From G965207345 sp965207345 (GTDB taxonomy: Bacteria > Pseudomonadota > Gammaproteobacteria > PS1 > Pseudothioglobaceae), in contig OZ242280.1 of assembly GCA_965207345.1 (NCBI GenBank), positions 806,001-870,000 on the forward strand: a stretch of DNA of 64,000 nt. The letters are read 5' to 3'. The translations under genes and the position numbers were made by a program. The first letter of the stretch is position 1. Every line of letters begins with the position of its first letter. The notes under the pieces were generated by a model. That model did not search any database. It was not told where the DNA came from and saw only the letters and a program-made list of their open reading frames with translations. Below, one piece after another: positions 43,227 through 53,365 of the stretch.

Positions 43227-45194
43227 ATGCAAAAAAATGAATATAGAAAGAATTGGAAAGGCGAAAATCATACATTTCGCATGTTTAAGAATGAAGGTGA
43301 TGATCTTAAACAAGTTTCTTGGGAAGAAAAAATTTTTGAAGCTGATACTTCTCACAAATGCCCAACTTATGTAACACAAACTCCGCCTTGTCAAGCAAGC
43401 TGTCCGAGCGGTCATAATATTCGTGGCTGGCTTGATATTGTGCGTGGTATTGAAAAGCCAGTGGGTGAAATGTCATGGCAAGAATATGCATTTCGTCGTG
43501 CTGCTGATGCAAATCCATTTCCTTCTATTATGGGACGTGTTTGCCCAGCACCTTGCGAGGACGGCTGTAATCGTAATGAGGTGGAAGATACAGTTGGTAT
43601 CAATGCTGTGGAGCAATTTATCGGTGATAATGCTAGAAAAGAGGGTTATACGTTTAATGTTAATGTGAAAGATAGCACTAAGAAAGTTGCTATTATAGGC
43701 GGTGGCTGTGCTGGATTGACTGCTGCGTTTCAACTTCGTCGCAAAGGTCATGCGGTTACTATTTATGAGAAATATGAGAAATTAGGCGGTATGATGATGT
43801 ATGGTATTCCAGATTATCGCGTTCCTAGGGATGTTTTGCAATATGAAATTGAACGTATTCTTGCCATAGGCATAAAAACTAAAATGAATACTAAAGTGGG
43901 TATTGATATAAAGGTTGAAGAATTAGAAAAAGAATACGATGCTGTTTTGTTTTCTGTTGGTGCTATGGCAGGTCGTAGTTTGCCAGTTGAAGGTGGTAAT
44001 GCGCCAAATTGTATTTCTGGCGTTGTTTTTTTAGAAGCTTATAATCAGGGGCGTTTAAAACATATTACCGGTAAAGTTATTTGTGTTGGGGGTGGTGATA
44101 CTTCCATTGACGTAGTTTCTGTTGCACGTCGTTTAGGACATATTGAATCACCGACATTTAAAGATCGTCCAGAGCATATTGTGTTTAATGATACAGCCCG
44201 TGATGTTGTGGACACTTCCAGAAGATTAGGTGCTGATGTATTACTGATTACGCGTGCTACGATAAAAAATATGCCAGCGGCACAAGCAGAAATTGATGAT
44301 GCAACGCGTGAAGGCGTGGAAATTCAGGGACAATTAAACCCTGTTCTAGTGGTAACTGATGAAGATGGAAGAGCAAAAGTACTGCGTGTTCAACGCGTGA
44401 AAGAAGATGGTTCGGTAATTGAAAATAGCGAGTTTGATATTGAATGCGAATTAATTGTTTCAGCGATTGGTCAATCTTTAGATAAAGAGGGTATTCATGA
44501 TTCTTTCTTTAATGAGAAAGGATTTATTGATGCAGACAAAAATTATCAAATCCCTAATAAATCAGGTTTTTTTGTATGTGGTGATGCAATACGCCCGCAT
44601 TTACTAACAACTGCTATCGGTCAAGCTACTGTTGTTGCTGAGAGTATTGATAGTTATCTAAACAATGAAGAACAAAAGGTGCGTCCTAAGGTGGATGTAC
44701 ATCATTTTAATTTGTTAGATAAATTAAAAGAGTGGGATATGTCCCCAGAAAATTTTGATAGTCATAATACTGATGGTTATCACTTACGCGGAACAGATGA
44801 TGCTCAGTATGCGGTGCATAATTATGAAGATCGCTCTTTTGTCTCTATTATTCCGCACGAAGAGTTATTTTTAGGACATTTTGATTACGAAGAAAGAAAT
44901 GCTAGAGCGCATAAATTAGTGAATACAGAAAATGTTTTGGGTAATTTTGAAGAGCGTATTATTGGCTACAGTGAAGAAGAATCCGTGCAGGAATCTGGTC
45001 GCTGTATGAGTTGTGGTCTTTGTTTTGAGTGTGATAATTGTGTAATGTATTGTCCGCAAGATGCTGTTTTTAAAGTTAAGAAAGATGAATCAACGCTTGG
45101 ACGTTATGTAGACACTGATTATGATAAATGTATTGGTTGCCATATTTGTGCTGATGTGTGTCCAACAGGTTATATACAAATGGGTTTAGGTTAA
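43227..45194 (+). CDS. dsrL: DsrL, iron-sulfur flavoprotein NAD(P)H oxidoreductase
   Basis: 655 aa. GltD-like core: N-terminal cysteines in PPCQASCPSG and CPAPCEDGCN, FAD motif IIGGGCAGLTAAF, NAD(P) motif CVGGGDTSIDV. The C-terminal ferredoxin domain carries CMSCGLCFECDNC and CIGCHICADVCP. In sulfur oxidisers DsrL is the electron acceptor of DsrAB and reduces NAD(P)+. A 104-bp AT-rich gap separates it from dsrK; TAGGAG precedes the ATG. Confidence 0.96.
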   Translation: MQKNEYRKNWKGENHTFRMFKNEGDDLKQVSWEEKIFEADTSHKCPTYVTQTPPCQASCPSGHNIRGWLDIVRGIEKPVGEMSWQEYAFRRAADANPFPSIMGRVCPAPCEDGCNRNEVEDTVGINAVEQFIGDNARKEGYTFNVNVKDSTKKVAIIGGGCAGLTAAFQLRRKGHAVTIYEKYEKLGGMMMYGIPDYRVPRDVLQYEIERILAIGIKTKMNTKVGIDIKVEELEKEYDAVLFSVGAMAGRSLPVEGGNAPNCISGVVFLEAYNQGRLKHITGKVICVGGGDTSIDVVSVARRLGHIESPTFKDRPEHIVFNDTARDVVDTSRRLGADVLLITRATIKNMPAAQAEIDDATREGVEIQGQLNPVLVVTDEDGRAKVLRVQRVKEDGSVIENSEFDIECELIVSAIGQSLDKEGIHDSFFNEKGFIDADKNYQIPNKSGFFVCGDAIRPHLLTTAIGQATVVAESIDSYLNNEEQKVRPKVDVHHFNLLDKLKEWDMSPENFDSHNTDGYHLRGTDDAQYAVHNYEDRSFVSIIPHEELFLGHFDYEERNARAHKLVNTENVLGNFEERIIGYSEEESVQESGRCMSCGLCFECDNCVMYCPQDAVFKVKKDESTLGRYVDTDYDKCIGCHICADVCPTGYIQMGLG

Positions 45195-45212
45195 ATAAGG
45201 TGCTTAAAATTT

Positions 45213-45599
45213 ATGCGTTATACTTTGTTTTTTCTGTTAGCTTTGTTTGTAAATTATACTTCGTTGGCGGATTTACCTCCTAGTTATGGATATGTAGAAT
45301 CTAGGGCATCAGCAAGTGGTGTCAAAGGAGTTTGTAATGGTGATCCTATTGCTTATATCATCAGGCAGCACCCTGATTTGCTCATTCATAAAAGAGATCA
45401 AGTGTTAAGATATGGCAAACGCAAACCCACTCAATATTCGCTTCAAGGCTGTATTGATTGTCATGCATTGTCTCGCAAAGAAGGTGGCTATCATGCAGTT
45501 AATGATAAGGGTCAATTTTGTGCAGATTGTCATAATAAAACTGGTGTTACGCTTGATTGTTTTGAGTGTCATAGAACTACACCCTATGATAAGAAATAA
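45213..45599 (+). CDS. dsrJ: DsrJ, periplasmic triheme cytochrome c
   Basis: 128 aa. A signal/anchor helix MRYTLFFLLALFVNYTS is followed by three CxxCH heme motifs: CIDCH, CADCH and CFECH. A further Cys in GVCNGD matches the unusual Cys ligand reported for one DsrJ heme. Periplasmic part of DsrMKJOP. Confidence 0.95.
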   Translation: MRYTLFFLLALFVNYTSLADLPPSYGYVESRASASGVKGVCNGDPIAYIIRQHPDLLIHKRDQVLRYGKRKPTQYSLQGCIDCHALSRKEGGYHAVNDKGQFCADCHNKTGVTLDCFECHRTTPYDKK

Positions 45600-45616
45600 T
45601 TATTAGGAGTATTAAG

Positions 45617-46345
45617 ATGAGTGATTTAAATCGCCGTAATTTTTTGAAATTAAGTGGTGCAAGCGTTGGTGTAGTAACACTTTCAAGTGGTGTTACACTA
45701 ACCGCTTTTGCCACTAAAGAAGGCGTGAGCGCAAATAAACGCTGGGGCATGCTTATTGATACGGCAAAATGTGTTGATGGTTGCAGTGCATGTGTTGATG
45801 CCTGTGCAGAAGAAAACGGCTGGGGAGGGGAAAAACATTCCAACAAATGGCAGCAACCTGCTTGGATTAAAAAAATAAAAGTCAAAGATAAAGCAACTAA
45901 AAAAGTAACGAATCTTGTTTTGATGTGCCAGCACTGTGAACACCCGCCTTGTGTTGATGTTTGTCCTACAAATGCTTCAATGAAAAGGGCAGATGGCGTT
46001 GTTTTGGTTGATGCACACCGCTGTATCGGCTGTCGTTATTGTATGCTTGCTTGTCCTTATGATGCACGTTCTTTTGTACATGAAACAATTAGCAATCAAA
46101 AGCCTTATCGTCCTAGAGGTAAGGGTACTGTTGAGTCCTGCACTCTATGTGTTCATAAAATTGATAATGGTGATGGTATAACTGCTTGTGCCCAGGCGTG
46201 TAAAAATGAAAATCACGAGGCAATTTTATTTGGTGATTTGTATGATGACACCAGTAAACTTAATAAAACTTTGAAAAAATATCCTAGCACACAAATTCGT
46301 GCCGATTTAAATTTGAACACAGGTGTTCGTTACACTAGTTTGTAA
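45617..46345 (+). CDS. dsrO: DsrO, periplasmic ferredoxin subunit
   Basis: 242 aa. Tat-type signal NRRNFLKLSGASVGVVTLSS, then four Fe-S cysteine groups: CVDGCSACVDAC, CQHCEHPPCVDVCP, CIGCRYCMLACP and CTLCVHK...CAQAC. Pairs with DsrP, relaying electrons across the periplasmic face. Confidence 0.95.
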   Translation: MSDLNRRNFLKLSGASVGVVTLSSGVTLTAFATKEGVSANKRWGMLIDTAKCVDGCSACVDACAEENGWGGEKHSNKWQQPAWIKKIKVKDKATKKVTNLVLMCQHCEHPPCVDVCPTNASMKRADGVVLVDAHRCIGCRYCMLACPYDARSFVHETISNQKPYRPRGKGTVESCTLCVHKIDNGDGITACAQACKNENHEAILFGDLYDDTSKLNKTLKKYPSTQIRADLNLNTGVRYTSL

Positions 46346-47588
46346 ATTACAAAAATATTATCAAAAATATTCTCACGTGCAAACAGTAAGATTCACACAA
46401 TTAGATGGTAGGAGCATAGCTTTTTATATGTTGCTTTTGGGCTTAAGTATTTTAGTATTACTTGGTGCTTTGGCTGCGCTTTATATGGAATATAACGGTC
46501 ATTGGGTTACAAATATGAACAATCATATTGTTTGGGGCATGCCACATATATTTGCTATTTTTATGATTGTTACTGCTTCGGGTGCGCTCAATGTTGCATC
46601 TATTGCTTCTGTGTTTAATAAAACGTTTTACCAGCCAATGTCCAGACTATCAGCACTACTTGCTGTAATGTTTTTAATTGGCGGTTTAATTGTATTAGTG
46701 CTTGATTTGGGTCGTCCAGATCGTTTGATTGTTGCGTTGACAGAATATAATTTTAAATCTATTTTTGCTTGGAATATTATTTTATACACCACTTTTTTGA
46801 GTGTTGTGATTGTGTACTTATGGTTGATGTTTGAGAGACGTATGAATAAATATAGCCGTAGAGCTGGTATCGGTGCTTTTATTTTGCGTATTATACTCAC
46901 AAGTGGTACGGGCGCTATTTTTGGTTTTATTGTCGCAAGACAGGCTTATGACAGTGTAATATTTGCACCGATGTTTGTAATGATGTCTCTTGCGTTTGGA
47001 CTGGCGGTATTTTTATTATTTTTATTAGCAAGTTATCATTTTACAAATAAAGAATTAAGCCATATTTTGTTGTCGCGCCTAGCGCATCTAATGGGTATTT
47101 TTATTGCAGGTATTTTATATTTTGTGCTTGTTTATCATATTGGTTATAGCTATTTAGCAGAAAATCAAGAATTATCGCAGTTTGTATTATTTCCCACAGA
47201 AAACCATTCTGGTGTTTATGCAAAGATATTTTGGTATGGACAAATTTTGCTTGGCAGTATCTTGCCACTTGTGCTGGTATATTATCCAAAATTTAGTCAA
47301 CATCGCTCAATGATAGGGCTTGCGTCTGTACTGGTAATTTTTGGTGGTATGGCACAGTTATATGTACTTATCATAGGCGGGCAGGCATTTCCGCTAAAAA
47401 TGTTTCCAGGCAAAGAAATTATAAGCGGTTACCTGACTGAAATATATTATGTGCCATCTTTAGCAGAAATATTTTTAGGTCTTGGTGCCATGGCACTTGT
47501 TGTGCTAATGGTTGTGTTAGCAATGAAAATATTGCCGTTTATACCAGAAAGCTTGAGTGATGAGGTGTTGAACAATCATCAAGATTAA
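46323..47588 (+). CDS. dsrP: DsrP, NrfD-family membrane quinone-interacting subunit
   Basis: 421 aa as drawn, with about ten membrane helices (from SIAFYMLLLGLSILVLLGAL onward) and the NrfD pattern MNNHIVWGMPHIFAIFMIV and LDLGRPDR. The frame opens at GTG 46323, overlapping dsrO by 23 bp; GTG 46377 would give a shorter 403-aa form. Neither has a good ribosome-binding site, so coupling to dsrO is likely. Confidence 0.92.
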   Translation: MFVTLVCKLQKYYQKYSHVQTVRFTQLDGRSIAFYMLLLGLSILVLLGALAALYMEYNGHWVTNMNNHIVWGMPHIFAIFMIVTASGALNVASIASVFNKTFYQPMSRLSALLAVMFLIGGLIVLVLDLGRPDRLIVALTEYNFKSIFAWNIILYTTFLSVVIVYLWLMFERRMNKYSRRAGIGAFILRIILTSGTGAIFGFIVARQAYDSVIFAPMFVMMSLAFGLAVFLLFLLASYHFTNKELSHILLSRLAHLMGIFIAGILYFVLVYHIGYSYLAENQELSQFVLFPTENHSGVYAKIFWYGQILLGSILPLVLVYYPKFSQHRSMIGLASVLVIFGGMAQLYVLIIGGQAFPLKMFPGKEIISGYLTEIYYVPSLAEIFLGLGAMALVVLMVVLAMKILPFIPESLSDEVLNNHQD

Positions 47589-47636
47589 ATTAACGCTTTT
47601 GTATTCGTTTGTTGCCTTTTGTTTTTTGTGATGTCT

Positions 47637-47675
47637 TAGCAATTTTTAAATTTTTCATATTGCTATTTATTTTTA
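47637..47675 (+). terminator. weak hairpin between dsrP and dsrN
   Basis: TAGCAAT (47637-47643) pairs with ATTGCTA (47659-47665) around a T/A-rich loop of 15, followed by TTTATTTTT. The stem is AT-rich, so at best partial termination. Confidence 0.3.
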
Positions 47676-47713
47676 AGTTGTGTTTGCCATCATTTCCCTA
47701 AGATATTTTTCCT

Positions 47714-49132
47714 ATGTCTCAATTCTATATCTCAGCTACTCATAAATCATCAGGTAAAACAATGGTTAGTATAGGTTTATGTGTTGCTTTTTGTTTGCAA
47801 AATTATCGAGTGCAATGCTTTAAAAAAGGACCAGATTATATTGATAATATTTGGCTTAGTGTTGCAAGTGGCCAAGATTGTTTCAACTTAGATTTTTATA
47901 CGATGTATGCCCAAGAAATTAAAAATACTTACCATCATTTTGCAGACCATAGTGACATTAGTTTAGTAGAGGGTAATAAAGGCTTGTATGATGGATTAAG
48001 CGTTATGGGTGGTGATTGCAATGCAGATTTAGCAAAACTGCTTGACTTAAGTGTAATCTTAGTGGTTGATGCAAGCGGTATTACGCGCGGAATTGCCCCG
48101 CTCTTAAATGGCTATAGGGCTTTTGACAGCGTGGATATTAAAGGTATTATTCTCAATAAAGTTGCAACAAGTCGCCACGAAAAAAAACTCACTCAAGCAG
48201 TGGAGTATTATACAGATTTTGAAATTTTTGGTGCAATTAGGCGCCGTGAAGATTTACTGATTAAAGAGAGATATTTAGGATTAAAACCCGCCTATGAGAG
48301 TAAAACAGCAAAAAATATCATGCAAAATTTAGCTACTTTTGTGCGTGAGCAAGTTGATATAAAGCGTCTGTTAGAAAAAACATCTACGCGTAAAAAAAAC
48401 TTAAAGCCTAAAACAACGGCTAAATTAACGCCAGCAAAAGAAATTAAATTAACACAAGAAGTCTTGTCTGCACCTGACTCTAGTGTCACACTTGCGGTTG
48501 CAAAAGATTGCGCATTTGGTTTTTATTATCCTGATGATTTGCGCACATTTTTAGAGTTAAATGTCAATATTAAGTATTTTGATACCTTAAAAGACACGCA
48601 TCTGCCAGATGCTAATGCGCTTTTTATTGGTGGTGGTTTTCCTGAAATATATGCACGAGAATTATCAGCTAATGCATCTCTTATGAAAGATATTCGTGCT
48701 AAGATTATGCGTGGTATGCCAGGTTATGTTGAATGTGGCGGTTTAATGTATTTGTCGCGTTCAATAATTACAAACTCAGCTACCTTTAAAATGGCGGGCA
48801 TAATTGCAGCAGATACACAAGTATTCACAAAACCTATAGGACGTGGGTATGTTAAATTGGTTGCGCGTAAAAATCATTTGTGGCAAATGCCCACACACAC
48901 TATTTGTGCCCACGAATTTCATTATTCAAAGTTGATTAATATTGCAGCTGATAGCTTATACGCTTATCAAATGCTAAGAGGTGTAGGTATTGATAAAGAG
49001 AGAGACGGTATTATGGTAAACAATTTACTTGGCTGTTATAGTCATTTTCGCACTAGCGAGCAAAATCCATGGGTAGAGCGGTTTGTGATATTTATTAAAC
49101 ACGTATTACAGCAAAATAGTTTGGTAGAATAA
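47714..49132 (+). CDS. dsrN: DsrN, glutamine amidotransferase for siroheme amide (CbiA-like)
   Basis: 472 aa. The N-terminal ATP-binding dethiobiotin-synthetase-like domain opens YISATHKSSGKTMVSIGLCV, with KKGPDYID and VEGNKGLYDG. The C-terminal GATase domain has FIGGGFPEIYA and catalytic Cys in PGYVECGGLMYLS, then HEFHYS. It amidates siroheme for DsrAB. 125 bp after dsrP. An insert of Lys/Thr-rich sequence (about 218-250) separates the domains. Confidence 0.92.
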   Translation: MSQFYISATHKSSGKTMVSIGLCVAFCLQNYRVQCFKKGPDYIDNIWLSVASGQDCFNLDFYTMYAQEIKNTYHHFADHSDISLVEGNKGLYDGLSVMGGDCNADLAKLLDLSVILVVDASGITRGIAPLLNGYRAFDSVDIKGIILNKVATSRHEKKLTQAVEYYTDFEIFGAIRRREDLLIKERYLGLKPAYESKTAKNIMQNLATFVREQVDIKRLLEKTSTRKKNLKPKTTAKLTPAKEIKLTQEVLSAPDSSVTLAVAKDCAFGFYYPDDLRTFLELNVNIKYFDTLKDTHLPDANALFIGGGFPEIYARELSANASLMKDIRAKIMRGMPGYVECGGLMYLSRSIITNSATFKMAGIIAADTQVFTKPIGRGYVKLVARKNHLWQMPTHTICAHEFHYSKLINIAADSLYAYQMLRGVGIDKERDGIMVNNLLGCYSHFRTSEQNPWVERFVIFIKHVLQQNSLVE

Positions 49133-49159
49133 TTTGCTTTTATTTTAAGGTTTTTAGTT

Positions 49160-49492
49160 ATGATTACTATTACAAAACGTGCAGCAGAAGAAATATCCTT
49201 ATCCCTTCATAACCCTGATGCTAAAGATTTGTTGATGCGTTTTGCGGTTTCTAAAACAAAAAATGGTTTTGAGTATTTGCTTGGCTTAGACACGCGTAAA
49301 GAGAGTGATATTCATCTTAAATCAAATGAAATTGAGTATGTCATTGCCTATGAGCAAAAAGATATGTTACAAGGAATGGTGGTTGATTTTGATGAGGTGA
49401 GTAAGGAAGAGGGTTATTGTTTTATTTTTATGAATCCAAATGATCCAAACTATCATCCACCTGCTAGCCAGCAGGCACCAAAAAAACCGTAA
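49160..49492 (+). CDS. dsrR: DsrR, A-type-scaffold-like protein
   Basis: 110 aa. HesB/IscA fold (ITITKRAAEEISLSLHNPDA, GFEYLLGLD) but without the three Cys of A-type Fe-S carriers; the only Cys is in GYCFIFMNP. This is the DsrR variant, needed post-transcriptionally for Dsr function in Allochromatium. The Pro-rich tail is HPPASQQAPKKP. Last dsr gene; no dsrS is present. Confidence 0.9.
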   Translation: MITITKRAAEEISLSLHNPDAKDLLMRFAVSKTKNGFEYLLGLDTRKESDIHLKSNEIEYVIAYEQKDMLQGMVVDFDEVSKEEGYCFIFMNPNDPNYHPPASQQAPKKP

Positions 49493-49584
49493 CAGAAACC
49501 TTAAATATTAACTGGTTAGCATTTTGTGCATTTCCCATTTTTTCTGAATTTTTTAAAAACGGTCGGCTGGAATGGTTCGTTATG

Positions 49585-49857
49585 TCAATTACTCCTTTCT
49601 TCTTTTATCAACAATCCAAATTGATCTCTAAATTTGTTTACAATTAGTTTTTTTCTTTCTTTTAAAAAAAGTTCAAAATTTTTTATTTCCCATAGATCTG
49701 GATCATTGGGTATAAGGTGTTTTTCTAAATAATCTGGACTTTTATCTTGAAACCATTCTTCTGGCAAAGAATCACCCTTACCATATGCACCATTTTCATC
49801 CTTTGTTAATAGCATTAAATTTCCAATCTGGTTTCTATCATCTTTTTTGTATTTCAT
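49585..49857 (-). pseudogene. C-terminal scrap of a DUF262/DUF1524 (GmrSD-like) protein
   Basis: 90 aa starting MKYKKDDRNQIGNLMLLTKD, then KGDSLPEEWF and DYLEKHLIPNDPDLWEIKNF. This is the region after the HNH motif in DUF1524 domains of DUF262 (GmrS/GmrD-type) restriction proteins. The HNH residues, DUF262 ParB-like domain and several hundred codons are missing. A remnant of a lost defence gene between dsrR and amiC, on the opposite strand to dsr. Confidence 0.6.
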
Positions 49858-49987
49858 ACTAATTTGTTACTAAATGTAGCAAGGGCGCTCGCTAGTGGGT
49901 GTCTATTTAGAATGATACATAAATTAATCTATTTGTATAAAAAGAGGATAAACTTAATTTACAAGATTTTTAAATTATGAAAAATAG

Positions 49988-51160
49988 TCAGTGCCTTTTG
50001 CTGGAATTGTAATAATCTTTAATGCCGTTAAAAATGGCATTGACAATATTTTTTTGTCCGCGATTGCTATTAAGCCATTTTTCATCTTTAGGATTGGAAA
50101 TAAAAGCAGTTTCAATTAAAACAGATGGAATAGCAGGTGTTTTAAGCACTATAAAACCTGCTTTTTGTGTTTTACGCTTATGGAGTAGATAAATTTTTTG
50201 CATATGTTTTAGAATATGATAAGAGAGTTTTTGACTTTCTTCATCGCGATTTTTGCGTGCTAAACCCCAAAGTATTTGCTTTAGATATTTATCATTTCGT
50301 AGCAAATCCTCCACTCCACCAAACTGATCTGCTGCATTTTCATTTTTCTCTAGCTGTTTAGCAAAAAGCGTAGTAGCACCCTTTGTGGATAAAATATAAA
50401 CTGAGCCGCCACGTGCGCTTCTGCTACGGACTGCATCGGCGTGAATGGAGATAAATAAATCTGCGTTTTTATTTTGTGCGTAATAAATGCGACGTGCTAG
50501 CGGCATATAATAATCACCAGTTCGCGTTAAATAAGCTTTATAATTTTTTAAATTATTTATTTTTTTTGCTAGTTTTTTAGCGATTGAGAGCGTAATTTTC
50601 TTTTCATGGCTACCGTAATATCCAATTGCGCCCGGATCTTCACCACCATGACCTGCATCAATAACAATGATTTTTTTATCTTTAGCCTGCACAGATTTTT
50701 TTTGCACACTTAACAACTTTGGTTTTTTATCATATAGATCAATAACAAGACGATGATGCGGATAACGAGGATTTGGTCCAAGTTGAAAATATTTAGCAAA
50801 AAGCGTTTTATTTGTCTGTATTTTTAAATATAAATCGTGATTATCACTGCGCACCATATAGATTTTTTTAATACGTTTATCTTCATATTTTTTCAAACCT
50901 AAAAATGCTTTTTGCAAAAAATTGACGTGTTTAATATGAAGAATAATATATTTTCCTTGTTTTTGATAAAATGATTTATCGTCTATATTTTTTGCAACGT
51001 CCAGTACTAACCGTGTTTTATCTGGTGAGGACCAAAACCGAGCATCATAAATAGTGTTTTTTTGATAAGCACTGTGAGCAAATATGTAAAGATGCCAGAT
51101 GAATATGACGATTAAAAATAGATAAATTTTAATATTACAAAAAAGGCGGAGATTTATCAT
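49988..51160 (-). CDS. amiC: N-acetylmuramoyl-L-alanine amidase (AmiC type)
   Basis: 390 aa. Signal-anchor, AMIN domain (about 35-130, ARFWSSPDKTRLVLDVAKNI) and Amidase_3 zinc domain with VIDAGHGGEDPGAIG, SIHADAVRSRSARGG and VLIETAFISNPKDE. Splits daughter-cell peptidoglycan. Overlaps tsaE by 4 bp, the usual tsaE-amiC pairing. Confidence 0.93.
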   Translation of the reverse strand: MINLRLFCNIKIYLFLIVIFIWHLYIFAHSAYQKNTIYDARFWSSPDKTRLVLDVAKNIDDKSFYQKQGKYIILHIKHVNFLQKAFLGLKKYEDKRIKKIYMVRSDNHDLYLKIQTNKTLFAKYFQLGPNPRYPHHRLVIDLYDKKPKLLSVQKKSVQAKDKKIIVIDAGHGGEDPGAIGYYGSHEKKITLSIAKKLAKKINNLKNYKAYLTRTGDYYMPLARRIYYAQNKNADLFISIHADAVRSRSARGGSVYILSTKGATTLFAKQLEKNENAADQFGGVEDLLRNDKYLKQILWGLARKNRDEESQKLSYHILKHMQKIYLLHKRKTQKAGFIVLKTPAIPSVLIETAFISNPKDEKWLNSNRGQKNIVNAIFNGIKDYYNSSKRH

Positions 51161-51654
51161 TTAGAAGCGAAAGAGTTGTTTTTTATCTGTAGGCATTTTA
51201 GTATGTTTTTAGCATTTGGATGATGTGTGCTAATATTGATATAGTGCTCGTTGTTATAAATATTTAGCTTAATATTCAAATGCGGTTTTGCAATAATATT
51301 TTTTGCTTTTTCGGGCCATTCAAATAAACAAATACTGTGGGGGCTTTGATAATCACGAATACCAATTTCTTCTAATTCTTGTGCATATACCAAGCGATAA
51401 CAGTCAAAATGATGAATAGTAATTTTTTCTAGTGGGTAACTTTCAACTAAAGCATAGGTTGGACTTTTAACTTTTCTAATACCAAAATGACGCATAAAGC
51501 CTCGGGCTAGTGTTGTTTTACCAACACCTAAATCACCCGTTAAATAAATGATTTTTGCCTGGGATGTTAGCGAATTTTTCATAACACATTTTGCTAGTTC
51601 CTCCCCTAATAATAGCGTTTGTGATACCTTATTTAAAATATATGATAACATCAA
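51157..51654 (-). CDS. tsaE: tRNA threonylcarbamoyladenosine biosynthesis ATPase TsaE
   Basis: 165 aa. Walker A GDLGVGKTTLARGFM, SPTYALVESY, and HHFDCYRL for the Walker B region, then FEWPEKA. Works with TsaBD to make t6A37. Overlaps both neighbours (amiC and yrbG) by 4 bp. Confidence 0.94.
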   Translation of the reverse strand: MMLSYILNKVSQTLLLGEELAKCVMKNSLTSQAKIIYLTGDLGVGKTTLARGFMRHFGIRKVKSPTYALVESYPLEKITIHHFDCYRLVYAQELEEIGIRDYQSPHSICLFEWPEKAKNIIAKPHLNIKLNIYNNEHYINISTHHPNAKNILKCLQIKNNSFASK

Positions 51655-52601
51655 AAAAGTGTGCTTAAATAATAGAAGAAAACTAGTAGTAATAGCACGC
51701 CTTCTAAGCGGCCTATGATATATTTTCTATAAAATTTATAAGAGACTAAAAATAATAAAATACTCAGTATAAACATAACCGGATAATCACGAGAAAGTAA
51801 TGTTTTATCAATAACACTTGGATGGATAATCCCCGGCATTGCTAGCACAGCAAGTGTATTAAATAAATTAGAACCGATAATATTACCAATGAGCATGCCA
51901 TGTTGTTTTTTAAGCGAAGCAGAAACAGAAACCGCTAATTCAGGCAAGCTCGTGCCAAATGCAATAATGCTAAGTCCAATTACTAACTCTGAAATATGAA
52001 GTCGTTTTGCTAGCGAGGAACCAGTAAATACAATTAACTCAGCACTTATAACAAGTACACTTAAGCTAATTATTAATTGTAGATAAATAAGCCACGGTTT
52101 TTGTCTGTTGTTTAGGATTATTTTTGAAGATTTAGCGTTTTTTGGTATTTTTGATTTTTGGCTTATAGTAATTAAAAAAATAATTAAAGTAGCTAGTAAA
52201 ATAATGCCATCAAGACGACTGATATGTCCATCTAGTAGTAACCACCAAGAAATAAGCGCAGAAGCAATGAGCATAACCCATTCTTTTTTTAATATATTTT
52301 TTTCCACCTTAATTGGTGTAATGACAGCACTAATACCTAATACTAGGGCAATATTAAGAATATTAGAACCAATTGCATTGCCAACACCTAGATTAATATT
52401 GCCTGCATAAGCTGCTAATGCCGAGACTAGCATTTCTGGTGCTGATGTGCCAAAGCCAAAAATTAGAATACCAACTAGTAGCGGCGATATATGAAAAATA
52501 TGTGCTATTTTTGCGCCGTTATCTGTGAATTTATCAGCACTCCAGATAAGTAGTAAAAATCCAATAATAAGCCCAAAAGTCAGAAATTCTACCGTATCCA
52601 T
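51651..52601 (-). CDS. calcium/sodium antiporter, YrbG family
   Basis: 316 aa. Two inverted alpha-repeats of the cation/Ca2+ exchanger family: GFGTSAPEMLVSALAAYAG with GNAIGSNILN, and AFGTSLPELAVSVSASLK with GNIIGSNLFN. About ten membrane helices. First gene of the yrbG-tsaE-amiC run. Confidence 0.9.
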   Translation of the reverse strand: MDTVEFLTFGLIIGFLLLIWSADKFTDNGAKIAHIFHISPLLVGILIFGFGTSAPEMLVSALAAYAGNINLGVGNAIGSNILNIALVLGISAVITPIKVEKNILKKEWVMLIASALISWWLLLDGHISRLDGIILLATLIIFLITISQKSKIPKNAKSSKIILNNRQKPWLIYLQLIISLSVLVISAELIVFTGSSLAKRLHISELVIGLSIIAFGTSLPELAVSVSASLKKQHGMLIGNIIGSNLFNTLAVLAMPGIIHPSVIDKTLLSRDYPVMFILSILLFLVSYKFYRKYIIGRLEGVLLLLVFFYYLSTLF

Positions 52602-52762
52602 TTAAGTAATATCATAAGAGAGTGTATAAATAATTTAGTTTTTTACAAAGTATATTTTATCTTAATAAACTTAAAATATTTTTAACAATAATTCTTTTAT
52701 AATGGCTGATTTTATGGTTTAATGTGTCTTTTTATTTTTATTAAATATTTAAGGTAAGATTG

Positions 52763-53365
52763 ATGCTGACATTAAAAATGGATAAGGCAGAATTTTTAAT
52801 TGGACGGTATGGTCTAGATCTTTTGGATGATTTTTATCCTGAAGATTTACCAACAGAGTGGCGTTTTGATTATTACTCTAATACATTTAATGCTGTGCTG
52901 CTCCCTATTGATACTGATGAAGATATTGATGCTATGCTTGAAGATGTGGATGAAAATTTTCAAATAGTGCTTGAAATTAAAGAATCTGATTTAAAAAATA
53001 GTGATCATTTACAAACACTGTTAGCTGACATTGCGACTTACCGCACTAGGTTAATTCTTTGGGTAGAAATCACCCGCGCACCTACAGAAAAAATATTAGC
53101 TGTATTAAGTACTTATTCGGTTGTATTCCAATCTAGGCAGATGCTCAATTTAAAAAAAATGAAGTATCAAAATTTAATTAAGTATCATATTTATTTTAAT
53201 TGTATTCCTGTTATTGTTTCAACGCTTTTGCTTTCTGATGAGGAAATTCGTACGTTCTTAGAGCACATAGCAACTGTTGGGCAGAAAGTTGTTATTATTT
53301 GTTGCTTAGCAGAAGTAGAGAGTTTAATCAAGGTTAAAACCATATTAAAGCAGCTTGGTTATTGA
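52763..53365 (+). CDS. conserved hypothetical protein upstream of hemD
   Basis: 200 aa from ATG 52763. The N-terminal LIGRYGLDLLDDFYPEDLPT, then EWRFDYYSNTFNAVLLP, is reminiscent of DUF72-like proteins, but the rest is not clear. TATAAT at 52698-52703 could be its -10 box. It overlaps hemD by one base (TGATG), so the two are co-translated. Confidence 0.6.
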   Translation: MLTLKMDKAEFLIGRYGLDLLDDFYPEDLPTEWRFDYYSNTFNAVLLPIDTDEDIDAMLEDVDENFQIVLEIKESDLKNSDHLQTLLADIATYRTRLILWVEITRAPTEKILAVLSTYSVVFQSRQMLNLKKMKYQNLIKYHIYFNCIPVIVSTLLLSDEEIRTFLEHIATVGQKVVIICCLAEVESLIKVKTILKQLGY

